Position numbers and translations under genes: made by a program. A stretch of 64,000 bases of DNA, from contig NZ_JAGYPM010000004.1 of assembly GCF_018343665.1 (NCBI RefSeq), positions 708,381 to 772,380 on the forward strand, read 5' to 3'. Below, one piece after another: positions 43,633-52,725 of this stretch. The notes under the pieces are model-generated. The model did not search any database. It saw only the letters and a program-made list of their open reading frames with translations, and was not told where the DNA came from. Position 1 is the stretch's first letter, and each line of letters begins with the position of its first letter. This DNA comes from Cytobacillus citreus (GTDB taxonomy: Bacteria; Bacillota; Bacilli; Bacillales; Cytobacillaceae).

Positions 43633-44490
43633 ATGGCTTGGGTAGAATCGATTCAAAAGGCAATAGATTATATGGAAGAACATTTGCTTGAAGAGATATC
43701 AATTGAAAGAATTGCAAGCGAAGCGAATGCGTCGGCGTTTCACTTTCAGCGTACCTTTACAATCTTAACCGATATGTCTATTGGTGAGTATATGCGCAGG
43801 CGCCGCCTGACCTTAGCTGCACAAGAATTATCAAGAACAAACTGCAAAATAATTGATTTAGCCTATAAGTATGGCTATGACACTCCCGAGGCTTTCACAA
43901 AAGCTTTTCGCAGGCAGCATGGAGTTACACCAAGTGATGCAAGGAAGTACATGGGAAAGCTGAAATTTTATGAACGCCTAATCATACAGGTAATTCTGAA
44001 AGGAGCAGAACCAATGAAATACAATGTGTTAGAAAGAGAAAGCTTTAAAGTAGTAGGGATTAAAAAAGGATTTTCAGTAGTGAATGATGAGCATCTTAAA
44101 GGTATTCCTATGATGTGGGATCAGGTTAATTCAGACGGAACATGCGATAAGTTAGCAAGCATTAACAATGGTCAAATTAAAGGTGTGCTTGGTGTTTGTT
44201 CAGCTGGAACGAATCCAGGTGTAGCGATCGATTATTGGGTTGCTGTAGAATATGATGGGGAAGTACCGGTAGGATTCTCATCATTGGAAATTCCTGCAGC
44301 CAAATGGGTTGTGTTTGAAGTGAATGGACCAATGCCAGAAGCTATGCAGAATAAGTGGAAGCAAATTTTCTCCGAGTGGTTTCCGACGAGCGGCTATAAG
44401 CAGGCAGGAATACCAGAGCTTGAGGTGTATTCAGATGATGATGCGAATAAGGAAGATTACTATTCTGAGATTTGGATTCCAGTAAAATAA
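43633..44490 (+). CDS. AraC-type regulator with GyrI-like effector-binding domain
   Basis: A 285-residue protein: an N-terminal AraC/XylS HTH pair (about 5-105; ERIASEANASAFHFQRTF, then LAYKYGYDTPEAFTKAFRRQ) and a C-terminal GyrI-like/effector-binding domain (about 125-285; FKVVGIKKGF, then PAAKWVVFEVNGPMPEAMQN). Such SoxS/Rob-like fusions sense small organic ligands or drugs. ATG 43633 has AAGGAG suitably placed. It is a single gene with no target gene nearby, and the ligand is unknown. Confidence 0.9.
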   Translation: MAWVESIQKAIDYMEEHLLEEISIERIASEANASAFHFQRTFTILTDMSIGEYMRRRRLTLAAQELSRTNCKIIDLAYKYGYDTPEAFTKAFRRQHGVTPSDARKYMGKLKFYERLIIQVILKGAEPMKYNVLERESFKVVGIKKGFSVVNDEHLKGIPMMWDQVNSDGTCDKLASINNGQIKGVLGVCSAGTNPGVAIDYWVAVEYDGEVPVGFSSLEIPAAKWVVFEVNGPMPEAMQNKWKQIFSEWFPTSGYKQAGIPELEVYSDDDANKEDYYSEIWIPVK

Positions 44491-44511
44491 TACCCAAAAG
44501 GTAAATATGAT

Positions 44512-44560
44512 GAGGGGCTGTTTCATCGTTGAGATATCAACAATGAAACAGCCCCTTTGT
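44512..44560 (+). terminator. Strong terminator after the AraC-type gene
   Basis: AGGGGCTGTTTCAT and ATGAAACAGCCCCT form a 14-bp stem that extends with CGTTGA/TCAACA, followed by TTTGTTGCTTTT. Confidence 0.9.
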
Positions 44561-45167
44561 TGCTTTTAAATAAAGTTTGATCATTTTCTACTCATGATCT
44601 TCCACAATCGCTCCCTTTAGCTGAACAGCATTCTATCCTTTCGCATGACTCTTATTGCCTAAATAATGCAACAAAAAAACTTGATAAAAATGCTATACCT
44701 GTTAAAGGAGTCATTATCATTTTCTCTTTTCAACTTTTGAATGTTTTAAAAAGACATAGCCAATAAAAGGAAGAAATATTGCATGCTGGAAATACGTAGT
44801 TTTTTTGGTGAAAATCCCTTGTGAAATCCAGCCCAACTATAATCACCTAAATACGTAAGAACCAATTTTATCTTGCAAAATACATAGTAAGACTATTGAT
44901 TCTTACTTTTGATAAAGAGTTGTTTTTTTTGAGTAAGAAGAGAGACTTATAGTTGGACCTGAAATTAAACATCATATAGAATGTATTATGTAATATTTTA
45001 CGAAAATAATATATTGTGTTCATTATTCTACTATGTTATTTTATTAAAGCAATATATCAATATGGTTCGAAAAAGGGCCAGAACTTTTAAAAAAATATAT
45101 CTAAATAACAATTTTCAGAATAATTGATTATATATCAGGGGGAAGTTAGGAGAGAGGGGTAGTAGTT
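44561..45167. other. Long AT-rich region upstream of brnQ
   Basis: About 600 bp without a credible gene. It holds a hairpin AGTAAGA-CTATTGAT-TCTTACT (about 44887-44908) and a CodY-like site near the start of brnQ. I looked for T-box and SAM-type elements and saw no conserved antiterminator sequence. Confidence 0.4.
45110..45124 (+). promoter_or_regulatory. CodY-box-like site upstream of brnQ
   Basis: AATTTTCAGAATAAT matches the CodY consensus AATTTTCWGAAAATT at 13 of 15 positions, 44 bp before the start codon. CodY regulation of branched-chain amino-acid transporters is well known in Bacillus. Confidence 0.5.
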
Positions 45168-46514
45168 TTGACTCAAAAGGTTTCAACTTCGTATATTATT
45201 GTTTTAGGGTTAATGTTATTTTCATTATTTTTTGGAGCAGGTAATTTAATATTTCCAATTATGATGGGGCAGGAAGCAGGTATAAATGTCTGGGAAGCTA
45301 CAGCTGGATTTATCATTACTGGTGTAGGATTACCACTATTAACCGTTATTGCTTTAGGTTACTCTAGGAAAAGTGACATTCAATCGTTAGCAAGTAGAGT
45401 TCATCCGATGTTCGGATTAATATTCTCAATTATTTTATACTTAACCATTGGTCCTTTATTTGCTATACCAAGAGCAGGATCTGTATCCTTTGAAATTGGT
45501 ATTCGTCCATTATTACCAGAATCTTGGAGTACGATAGGTCTATTTGTTTTCTCTATCTTTTTCTTCAGCATGGCAGCGCTCTTATCGCTTAATTCTTCAA
45601 AAATTGTTGATATCGTGGGTAAATATTTAACACCTATTAAAATAAGCTTTATACTTCTCTTAATTGTTGTGGCTATTTTTAACCCACTTGGTCCTTTCCA
45701 AGAACCTATCGAAAGGTATACAGAAAATTCATTCTTTCATGGATTTTCAGAAGGATATTTAACAATGGATGTTTTATCAGCTTTCGTGTTTGGAGTCATT
45801 GTTATAAATGCCCTTCGCTCTAAAGGTGTGGAATCAGGTAAAGTGATTATGGTATCTACAATGAAGGCTGGTTTAATTGCTGCTGCTCTTTTAGCTTTCT
45901 TTTATAGTGCATTGGCATTTATGGGGGCAAGTAGTGTTTCGGAATTAGGTATGTTAAATAACGGCGGTTCAGTATTATCTGGAGTAGCAAATGTCTACTT
46001 TGGTTCATTTGGCGGTGTCATACTTGGCGGTGTCATGATTGTAGCTTGTATGACTACAAGTGTCGGTCTGATCAGCTCTTGTGCTACCTATTTTAATAAA
46101 ATTTTGCCTAAAGTTTCTTATAAAAGTTTTGTCATCAGTTTTGCAGTATTTAGTGCTGCTGTTGCAAACTTCGGATTAAGTCAATTGATTTCTATTTCAG
46201 AACCAGTGTTAGCAACCATTTACCCATTAGCAATCGTATTATTGATACTAACTTTCTTCCATAATGCATTTAACGGTAAAAAGGAAGTTTATCAATTAAG
46301 TATGTTATTCACATTTATCGTAAGTGTATTTGACGGATTAAATGCAGCTGGGTTTGGTGTAAAACCAGTTGATCAATTATTTACGTCTATCCTACCGTTA
46401 TATGAAGTTGGATTAGGCTGGCTATTACCTGCGTTTATAGGTGCAATTCTGGGTATTATTATTGGCATGTTTAAACCAAGAAGTAAAGAAAAAGAGGAAG
46501 AACAATTTATTTAA
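45168..46514 (+). CDS. brnQ: Branched-chain amino acid carrier BrnQ
   Basis: A 448-residue LIVCS-family transporter with about 12 membrane helices. It begins with helix LGLMLFSLFFGAGNLIFPIM, the BrnQ signature, continues with GPLFAIPRAGSVSFEIGI (about 93-110) and GFGVKPVDQLF near the C-terminus. It imports leucine, isoleucine and valine with sodium or protons. Start TTG 45168 after GAGAGGGG. A CodY-like site upstream fits nutritional control. It is monocistronic, with a strong terminator. Confidence 0.95.
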   Translation: MTQKVSTSYIIVLGLMLFSLFFGAGNLIFPIMMGQEAGINVWEATAGFIITGVGLPLLTVIALGYSRKSDIQSLASRVHPMFGLIFSIILYLTIGPLFAIPRAGSVSFEIGIRPLLPESWSTIGLFVFSIFFFSMAALLSLNSSKIVDIVGKYLTPIKISFILLLIVVAIFNPLGPFQEPIERYTENSFFHGFSEGYLTMDVLSAFVFGVIVINALRSKGVESGKVIMVSTMKAGLIAAALLAFFYSALAFMGASSVSELGMLNNGGSVLSGVANVYFGSFGGVILGGVMIVACMTTSVGLISSCATYFNKILPKVSYKSFVISFAVFSAAVANFGLSQLISISEPVLATIYPLAIVLLILTFFHNAFNGKKEVYQLSMLFTFIVSVFDGLNAAGFGVKPVDQLFTSILPLYEVGLGWLLPAFIGAILGIIIGMFKPRSKEKEEEQFI

Positions 46515-46528
46515 TATCGATTAAAATT

Positions 46529-46575
46529 AGCCACCTATTATTAAAGAGTTTTCTTTAATAATAGGTGGCTTTTTC
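46529..46575 (+). terminator. Terminator after brnQ
   Basis: AGCCACCTATTATTAAAG and CTTTAATAATAGGTGGCT form an 18-bp near-perfect stem followed by TTTTT. Confidence 0.92.
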
Positions 46576-46802
46576 AAAAAATAAGAAAGTATAACTGAAA
46601 TCTTAGTCTATTCGTAAAGTCATCTTCACCGATAAGGCGGGTTATCAATACCTTTTTATAAAAAAATCAGAATTAAAGTATGTTGTTTCATTGTAGACAT
46701 GTATTCAAGGAATGTTTGAAAAATGACTAACTATGTAAAGTCATTAGCCACCATCGTTAAACCATCCAACATTGTTTGCGACCTTCGAAGTAAAGGCTTA
46801 GT

Positions 46803-47054
46803 TTATTTTCTTTTATTTTTACCAAATTTCTCATTACCACGTTTAAAGTTACCCGTAATTTTAGCTAACAATAACTGTACTTCTGTTATATTATCTTCAA
46901 CTTCTTTGATTCTTGCTATAAGACGCTCTGCCTCCCTATCCTTTACAATTTTAATTTGTTTACCTTCGTAATTGATTACTACCGTTCCTTTTTTCGTTAT
47001 TTGATAAGCAAAAGGTTCTTTACTTAATCTGTTTCGTTTATCTATTTCGCTCAC
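46803..47054 (-). CDS. Small conserved-looking protein of unknown function
   Basis: An 83-residue, strongly basic protein with start GTG 47054 behind AAGGAGACGGT. The middle part YQITKKGTVVINYEGKQIKIV looks like a beta hairpin, followed by a long amphipathic helix (AERLIARIKEVEDNITEVQ) and a Lys/Arg-rich tail (KRGNEKFGKNKRK). The composition and RBS support a real gene; I do not recognise a family. A frame on the opposite strand (46723-46971) is less convincing. Monocistronic; the MFS gene upstream on the minus strand starts 1.4 kb away. Confidence 0.6.
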   Translation of the reverse strand: MSEIDKRNRLSKEPFAYQITKKGTVVINYEGKQIKIVKDREAERLIARIKEVEDNITEVQLLLAKITGNFKRGNEKFGKNKRK

Positions 47055-47178
47055 TGCACCGTCTCCTTACTTATTTTAGTTTCGAACATTACATTCTAAA
47101 AAAATCTTACTGCGACCTTATCTCGAGCATTTCCCATTCTTCACGGAGTGTCTAGTCATGATTTTGAATCGAACCATA

Positions 47179-48426
47179 TTACACAATTTTCGATGATACT
47201 TCTTTCCGATTCTTCGTTTTTTCCTGTAAGACATATTGATCTCTTCCTGCTAATATTCCAGTTATCGTGTATAAAAATGTTACGATCAAAAGCATCATTA
47301 AAGGAAGTGTCCATGTATGAAAAAGATCAAATAAATATCCCATTACGAAAGGACCAACGGCTGCCAATATGTAGCCAACCGATTGTGCCATCCCCGATAG
47401 ATTGGCAGCTTGCTCTGCATTAGCAGCACGTAAACCAATGAGAGTTAATCCATGACTGATTGCAGCTCCAAGTGCCATGCCAATTAAAATAATGCAAATG
47501 GTAGTCAACACTTTATTCTGACTAATCAGTAAGCCCAATAATCCTATAAAATTAACGAGCCCAATTCCAAGGGCAATTCCTTTTTGATTAGGAAGGCGAT
47601 CAGCAAGAACGGGAATAAATAAATTTGCAGGAAGACCAGAAAACTGGAGTAAGGTTACCATCCATCCTGCAATTGCAATGTCAAAGCCTTGGTTTTGAAG
47701 GATTTCAGGAAGCCAAGAGGTTACGCTGAAATAGACCAGTGATTGCAAACCCATAAACAATGTTACGTGCCATGCAATGCTCGATACCCAAATAGAAGTC
47801 CCAGCTTGCTTGCTCTTTAATTGCACTGGCGAAGAACTTTGTTTTTTGATTTGAGGTATCCAAAAACAAATGGCGATAATGACAATAAGAATCCATATGC
47901 CAAGTGACATACGCCAGCCTAATCCTAATGATTCTGATAGCGGAATGCTAAGTCCAGGTGCTAAACCTGCACAAATCCCCATTGATAAAGTATATATTCC
48001 CGTAAGAAGTCCAACTTTTTTTGGATAAGATTGTTTTACAATCCCTGGGAGCAAGACATTGCAAATGGCTATTCCAAATCCAATAAAAATAGTTCCGGAA
48101 AAAAGCAATGCAATCATATCTGTAGAACGAATAATGATACCCGCTCCTAGAATACATAACCCAATGAAGATGCTTAATTCAATCCCGAATTTTCGGGCAA
48201 TTTTAGGGACAAATGGTGAAAGGAGGCCAAAAGAAATGAGCGGGAGTGTAGTAAGCAATCCTGCCACCCCGTTCGATATACCTGTATCAGCTCGGATTTC
48301 ACTTATTAATGGGCCGACGGACGTAATGGCAGGTCTTAAGGTGAAAGCAACAAATATTATTCCGAGCATTAAGAGTGCACTTTTCGAATGATTTGCACTC
48401 GGCTCCATTAATGGATTGCTGTTCAT
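47179..48426 (-). CDS. MFS transporter, CynX/NimT (YycB-like) family
   Basis: A 415-residue permease with 12 predicted helices. The N-terminal region LLMLGIIFVAFTLRPAITSV with GPLISEIRADTGIS is typical of the CynX/NimT group, which includes cyanate and 2-nitroimidazole transporters. The substrate cannot be assigned. No enzyme for cyanate or nitro compounds is adjacent. It stands alone on the minus strand, and the region downstream (47055-47178) is short and gene-free. Confidence 0.85.
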   Translation of the reverse strand: MNSNPLMEPSANHSKSALLMLGIIFVAFTLRPAITSVGPLISEIRADTGISNGVAGLLTTLPLISFGLLSPFVPKIARKFGIELSIFIGLCILGAGIIIRSTDMIALLFSGTIFIGFGIAICNVLLPGIVKQSYPKKVGLLTGIYTLSMGICAGLAPGLSIPLSESLGLGWRMSLGIWILIVIIAICFWIPQIKKQSSSPVQLKSKQAGTSIWVSSIAWHVTLFMGLQSLVYFSVTSWLPEILQNQGFDIAIAGWMVTLLQFSGLPANLFIPVLADRLPNQKGIALGIGLVNFIGLLGLLISQNKVLTTICIILIGMALGAAISHGLTLIGLRAANAEQAANLSGMAQSVGYILAAVGPFVMGYLFDLFHTWTLPLMMLLIVTFLYTITGILAGRDQYVLQEKTKNRKEVSSKIV

Positions 48427-48615
48427 TCAAAATCCCTCATTTATAAATTTTTCGGTATCCGAACTATTATAATGAAGATTCTGAATTTTGTATATAGTAA
48501 ATGAGATTTCCATGATAAAAAGGGGAGGCGAAAAAATGAGGGGGATCTTAAACGAAAGATTTGTCAGAGGGGAATGAAGCTCGAGAAAAGAATTCATTCC
48601 CTTAACAAATAAGAA

Positions 48616-48993
48616 TTAGGAATTGTTTTCTTTGTTTTGCTGTATCTGTTCATTATAATACTCAGTTTTTTTAATGTTTACGCCAACAAAAGTTTCTAAA
48701 ATCGCTTGTCCACCTGCAATCGAAAGAATAAAAATAACATATATTGAAATAGAAGGAAGACAAATGAATAATGTCCCGAGAAGGATAGCAGACCAAACAC
48801 CAGTACACCAATAGCATGTTAGAAGATAGCCGAGCTTGGACTTTGGCACTTTTTTGATTTCATGCTTTTCGTTTTCTTTATTCTTTAAAAAAATATTCCT
48901 TAATGGTTCAGTTATTTTATCAAATACAATTAAATGGGTTAAACGATAACTTGCTAAAATAACCATAATAAACATCATCCACGATAGCTCCAA
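48616..48993 (-). CDS. DUF1360 membrane protein
   Basis: A 125-residue protein with two to three hydrophobic helices and the DUF1360 phrase LASYRLTHLIVFDKITEPLR, then LGYLLTCYWCTGVWSA with the conserved Cys-Trp-Cys. The family is found in spore-forming Bacillaceae, with some members linked to spore coat or membrane maturation; this copy's role is not known. RBS GGGGGGAA precedes its ATG. Confidence 0.82.
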   Translation of the reverse strand: MELSWMMFIMVILASYRLTHLIVFDKITEPLRNIFLKNKENEKHEIKKVPKSKLGYLLTCYWCTGVWSAILLGTLFICLPSISIYVIFILSIAGGQAILETFVGVNIKKTEYYNEQIQQNKENNS

Positions 48994-49295
48994 TAGGAAA
49001 TTCCCCCCAAATAAATCTTTCTTTCAGTATCACCTGAAATGAGCAAGATTATTTTCAATGGGGGAAATCTCCTTAATAATACACACTTTTCATTTTTATT
49101 AACTAATTAAAACTAAATGATTGAGTGGAACGTCTATTAAGTACTGTTATTCATAATGAATTATAGAGACTTTTCAAGTGAAGAAGAGTTTTTTATACAT
49201 ACATGCATAATTTAGTTTTCTGCAAAAAAACTGACAATGTTTTAAAAGAAATAATACAACATGAAGAAATTTCACAGATGAGTGGTGAATTTTTA

Positions 49296-51224
49296 ATGCA
49301 ACAAGGTACAACACAAAACCGTTATATTCCTGGATTGGATGGACTTCGAGCTTTTGCTGTCCTGTCTGTATTGGCATACCATTTTAACTTTAGTTGGGCT
49401 AGAGGAGGATTCCTTGGCGTTGACATCTTTTTTGTTTTATCTGGTTATTTAATAACCTCAATCTTATTACCCGCACAAGGTAATCATCTAACATTAAATT
49501 TACGCCAATTTTGGGTTGGACGTATTCGACGCTTACTTCCTGCTTCCTTAGTAATGATTATCGCTACTTTCGTTTGGGTGACATTATTTCAAAGAGAGCT
49601 TTTAGATACTGTGCGAGGAGATGCGATATCTTCTATTTTTTATGCAAGCAATTGGTGGTTCATTTTTCATGAACTCTCATATTTTGATAGTTTTGGTTCA
49701 CCTTCGCCTTTGAAAAATCTATGGTCGTTATCGATTGAAGAACAATTTTATTTAATTTGGCCTATTGTGCTGGCAGTTGGACTATATGTATTTAAAAAGA
49801 GAAGCAGGGTTTCCATTTTCGTCTTAATTTGTGCATTATGTTCGGCTTTGCTTATGGGTATTCTCTATCAACCAGGCACGGATCCAAGTCGCGTCTATTA
49901 TGGGACAGATACTCGATCTTTTGAACTGCTTATTGGCTGTTGCCTAGCTCTTGTTTGGCCAATGAAAAGACTCACGTCCAAAAAGCTTACATCTAAGCAT
50001 AGTAATACATTAAATATTACAAGTATGATTGCTTTTAGCATCTTAATTCTTTGCATATTTTTTGTAGATGAATATCAAGTGTTTTTGTACAGAGGCGGGA
50101 TGCTGCTCATTTGTATAAATACAGCCATCTTGCTAGCTTGTGTTTGTCATCCTGCTAGCTTTTTAGGGAAATTACTCTCTTGGAAGCCACTTCGTTGGAT
50201 CGGTTCAAGATCTTATGGGATCTACCTTTGGCATTATCCGATTATTGTGCTGGGAACCCCTGTTCATGATATAGGAAATCCAGTATTATGGCGTATTAGT
50301 TTGCAGCTTGTCATAACACTGATCATTGCGGAACTTTCCTATCGTTATATTGAAATGCCTATTCGAAAGCATGGATTCCGAACTTTCTTTAGGCAGCATT
50401 TTACAATCAATTTTATTAATTGGAAAAGATTCACTTTTGTTAGAGGGATATCAACTTTACTCATATCTCTAATCCTTTTAGTATTTACTGCTGGTATCAC
50501 CGGTGTGGTAAAAGGTGAAGAAAAATTAGAATCAATGAAATCATATCCAACTCAAGTAAAAATAAATCATGAAGAGCAGTCTTCTAGCAGTAAAAGTTCT
50601 AATAAGAATTCTTCTGAAAAGAAGGAAAGCATTGCAGAGGAAATTCCACCTGTTCAAGAGGAAGAAAAGGCTGTACCTCCAAAAAATGAGAAGAACAATG
50701 AAACATCCGAACAAGAGAAAAATGATACAAGTGTTCAACCTGATCATCAATCTTATACAGGTATACTTGCCATTGGAGACTCTGTCTTGATAGATAGTGC
50801 TTCAAGTTTGCAGAAGATGTATCCAAACATTACGATTGATGCTAAAGTCGGGAGACAAGTGTCACAAGCAGTTGATTTGGTACCTAGTTACATAGATTTC
50901 AATCATCCAGATAAAGCAGTCATCATTATGCTAGGAACAAATGGTTACTTTACTAATAATCAAATTGACACACTACTTGGCGCTTTTTCGAATGCTCATA
51001 TTTATTTGGTAAATACTCGTGTCCCCCGCTCATGGGAAAGTAAAGTGAATACTGTGTTCAGTAAAAAAGCCCAAGAAAATGACAATATTACATTGGTTGA
51101 TTGGTATTCTGCAGCGATTGGCCATCCGGAATATTTTGCCGCAGACGGTGTGCATCTACAGCCAAAAGGGATAAATACTTTAACAAACCTTATTAATCAA
51201 GCAATAATGAATACTACTCGTTAA
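49296..51224 (+). CDS. OatA-like peptidoglycan O-acetyltransferase (acyltransferase 3 + SGNH domain)
   Basis: A 642-residue protein. Residues about 10-390 form an acyltransferase-3 membrane domain with roughly ten helices; RYIPGLDGLRAFAVLSVLAY is the family start, and GVDIFFVLSGYLI and SLSIEEQFYLIWP are internal signatures. A charged Ser/Glu/Lys linker (about 430-485) precedes an SGNH esterase-like domain (about 487-642) with AIGDSV (Ser), GTNGY and ADGVHLQPKG (Asp-His). OatA transfers acetyl to the C6 hydroxyl of MurNAc, giving lysozyme resistance. I start at ATG 49296 because it matches the family N-terminus; in-frame ATGs at 49278 and 49203 are possible. Confidence 0.85.
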   Translation: MQQGTTQNRYIPGLDGLRAFAVLSVLAYHFNFSWARGGFLGVDIFFVLSGYLITSILLPAQGNHLTLNLRQFWVGRIRRLLPASLVMIIATFVWVTLFQRELLDTVRGDAISSIFYASNWWFIFHELSYFDSFGSPSPLKNLWSLSIEEQFYLIWPIVLAVGLYVFKKRSRVSIFVLICALCSALLMGILYQPGTDPSRVYYGTDTRSFELLIGCCLALVWPMKRLTSKKLTSKHSNTLNITSMIAFSILILCIFFVDEYQVFLYRGGMLLICINTAILLACVCHPASFLGKLLSWKPLRWIGSRSYGIYLWHYPIIVLGTPVHDIGNPVLWRISLQLVITLIIAELSYRYIEMPIRKHGFRTFFRQHFTINFINWKRFTFVRGISTLLISLILLVFTAGITGVVKGEEKLESMKSYPTQVKINHEEQSSSSKSSNKNSSEKKESIAEEIPPVQEEEKAVPPKNEKNNETSEQEKNDTSVQPDHQSYTGILAIGDSVLIDSASSLQKMYPNITIDAKVGRQVSQAVDLVPSYIDFNHPDKAVIIMLGTNGYFTNNQIDTLLGAFSNAHIYLVNTRVPRSWESKVNTVFSKKAQENDNITLVDWYSAAIGHPEYFAADGVHLQPKGINTLTNLINQAIMNTTR

Positions 51225-51309
51225 GTCAATAATAATCTTAACGGGAAGTGGCTCAGTGGGGGATCAATTCCCTCACTGAATTCCACTCATTGAACAAAAC
51301 AACTAAATA

Positions 51310-51864
51310 CTATTTCACAAAATAAGCCATTATGATTAAGTCATGATACGTTTGATCACTTAATTTTATCGCTCTTCTTTTCAAACCTTCCTCTTCAAAT
51401 CCAATACTCTTGTATAAGCGAATGGCTTGTATATTTTCAGAGAATACCTCAAGACAAACCTTTTCTATTAACGAGTTTTCCTTTGCCCAAGCTAGTAAAA
51501 CTGAGACTAAAGCTCTTCCTACACCTTGATTTCTGAAGTCTTTTCTCACACTCATCCCGAAAGATCCCTGATGTTCGATCCGCTTCTTTCTTCCATTATG
51601 AAAGTCTAGAAACCCAATAATTTCTCCTTCATATTCTGCTAAAATAGCTATTTTTCCATTGTCCTCAACTACTTCCTGCAATAATCGTTTCTGCTGATCA
51701 CTCGTTACATTAAATTCTGCTTTTGTTGTGAGCAAATACGGTGCTTCGATGATAATATTTCTTATGAATGCCAATACTTTATCTGCATCTTCTGGCAAAG
51801 CAGTTCGAATGACAAGTTTATTCCCGTTTTTAGTAAGAAATTGCTTTTGTTGAATTTCTCCCAT
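51310..51864 (-). CDS. GNAT-family N-acetyltransferase
   Basis: A 184-residue single GNAT domain. Motif A is GSFGMSVRKDFRNQGVGRALVSVL (about 110-133), then EVFSENIQAIRLYKSIGFEEEG. It resembles RimI/YkkB-type acetyltransferases that acetylate small amines or protein N-termini. Substrate unknown. It lies alone on the minus strand between the OatA-like gene and the structured RNA region. Confidence 0.88.
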   Translation of the reverse strand: MGEIQQKQFLTKNGNKLVIRTALPEDADKVLAFIRNIIIEAPYLLTTKAEFNVTSDQQKRLLQEVVEDNGKIAILAEYEGEIIGFLDFHNGRKKRIEHQGSFGMSVRKDFRNQGVGRALVSVLLAWAKENSLIEKVCLEVFSENIQAIRLYKSIGFEEEGLKRRAIKLSDQTYHDLIIMAYFVK

Positions 51865-51907
51865 ATTAAAACCACCATAATTTTATTATTTATCGCAGAT
51901 TAACGGG

Positions 51908-52101
51908 CAGTAAGCCCCCCCACTTCAAGGTTGCGAGAGAATTAAATAAACCTAAGTGGGGGATCAACTGCCTGTAAAGGCCCGACGACGGACACGATGT
52001 CCTAGTCAGGCGAAAGCCACAGGACGTGGCGTTTTGAGCGTGATTGGTTCAACTAACCATCAGTGGGGGATGAAAGAAAACCCCCACTGATGGAAGTTTC
52101 A
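51908..52101 (+). ncRNA. Structured RNA resembling the 3' end (omega-RNA region) of an IS200/IS605-type element
   Basis: A GC-richer block with many short perfect hairpins: GCC-TGTAAA-GGC, GGACA-CGA-TGTCC, CCT-AGTC-AGG, GCCAC-AGGA-GTGGC, TGGTT-CAAC-TAACCA, and finally CCATCAGTGGGGG / CCCCCACTGATGG (52057-52093) with an 11-base loop. This series, with AGTGGGGGATCAACTGCC before it, recalls the sequence that follows tnpB in Bacillaceae IS605-type elements. No tnpB or tnpA is present, so it would be a remnant or a non-autonomous derivative. The identification rests on memory of such ends and on the visible folding. Confidence 0.5.
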
Positions 52102-52149
52102 CTTTATCGAACGATCTTACTATATGATCCTAAATCGAAACTTCCATCA

Positions 52150-52725
52150 TTATTGATCAACCCACATATATCGCTTTCGAAAATCTCTAATCAGAATAAG
52201 GATCATAATCTCCATAATAACTGTAATGATTACACTAAGGCTCAGAATGTAAAAAGCACCGGTATCGTCGACATTCCAAACAAATGGTACAGCTGCCTTT
52301 GGTAGGAAGGCTCCGATAATATAGATGAACAATCTTTTTTGTGCAATTTCGGAAAGCTGCACAAGACCATCTTTCTTTGCCATGTCAATGAATCCTTTGA
52401 AAGTAAAAAATATGAGAACGATGTGCAGAAGACCTAGGAATGTTGTAGAAAGCATGAAGAATAGCGAAAAATCGGATGGCTGGAATTGATTTAATGGGAT
52501 ACCAGGTCCTTGGATGATGGCAGTTAAAGAAAAAAAGGCTAAAAGGATTGAAAAAAATTTTGCCTTCGAAAAATACTGAGAGTAGGGCTGCAATTGTCCT
52601 AGCCCGGATGTAATGACGAAATAACCGATGATATCTGGCATTATATCAATAATAATATTGAAGTCTATAAGGACTATTAGTAAGCCCCAAAAGATTTTGT
52701 TGATGGAAGAAGGTATTTTTGTCAT
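52150..52725 (-). CDS. Membrane protein of unknown function (operon with 52722)
   Basis: A 191-residue protein with five to six hydrophobic helices: FWGLLIVLIDFNIIIDIMPD at the start, FFSILLAFFSLTAII, FMLSTTFLGLLHIVLIFF, and a last helix LSVIITVIMEIMILIL. A short cytoplasmic tail follows (RDFRKRYMWVDQ). No family recognised. Its ATG overlaps the stop of the upstream gene (ATGA), so the two are coupled. An inverted repeat TGATGGAAGTTTC/GAAACTTCCATCA lies around 52087-52149 and may close the unit. Confidence 0.65.
   Translation of the reverse strand: MTKIPSSINKIFWGLLIVLIDFNIIIDIMPDIIGYFVITSGLGQLQPYSQYFSKAKFFSILLAFFSLTAIIQGPGIPLNQFQPSDFSLFFMLSTTFLGLLHIVLIFFTFKGFIDMAKKDGLVQLSEIAQKRLFIYIIGAFLPKAAVPFVWNVDDTGAFYILSLSVIITVIMEIMILILIRDFRKRYMWVDQ

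Noticed and set aside
44561..45167. T-box or amino-acid riboswitch upstream of brnQ
   Set aside because: No conserved antiterminator (GGTGG-type) sequence or specifier stem could be found.
46723..46971. 82-codon plus-strand frame
   Set aside because: It overlaps the minus-strand small gene, which has a proper RBS and better composition.
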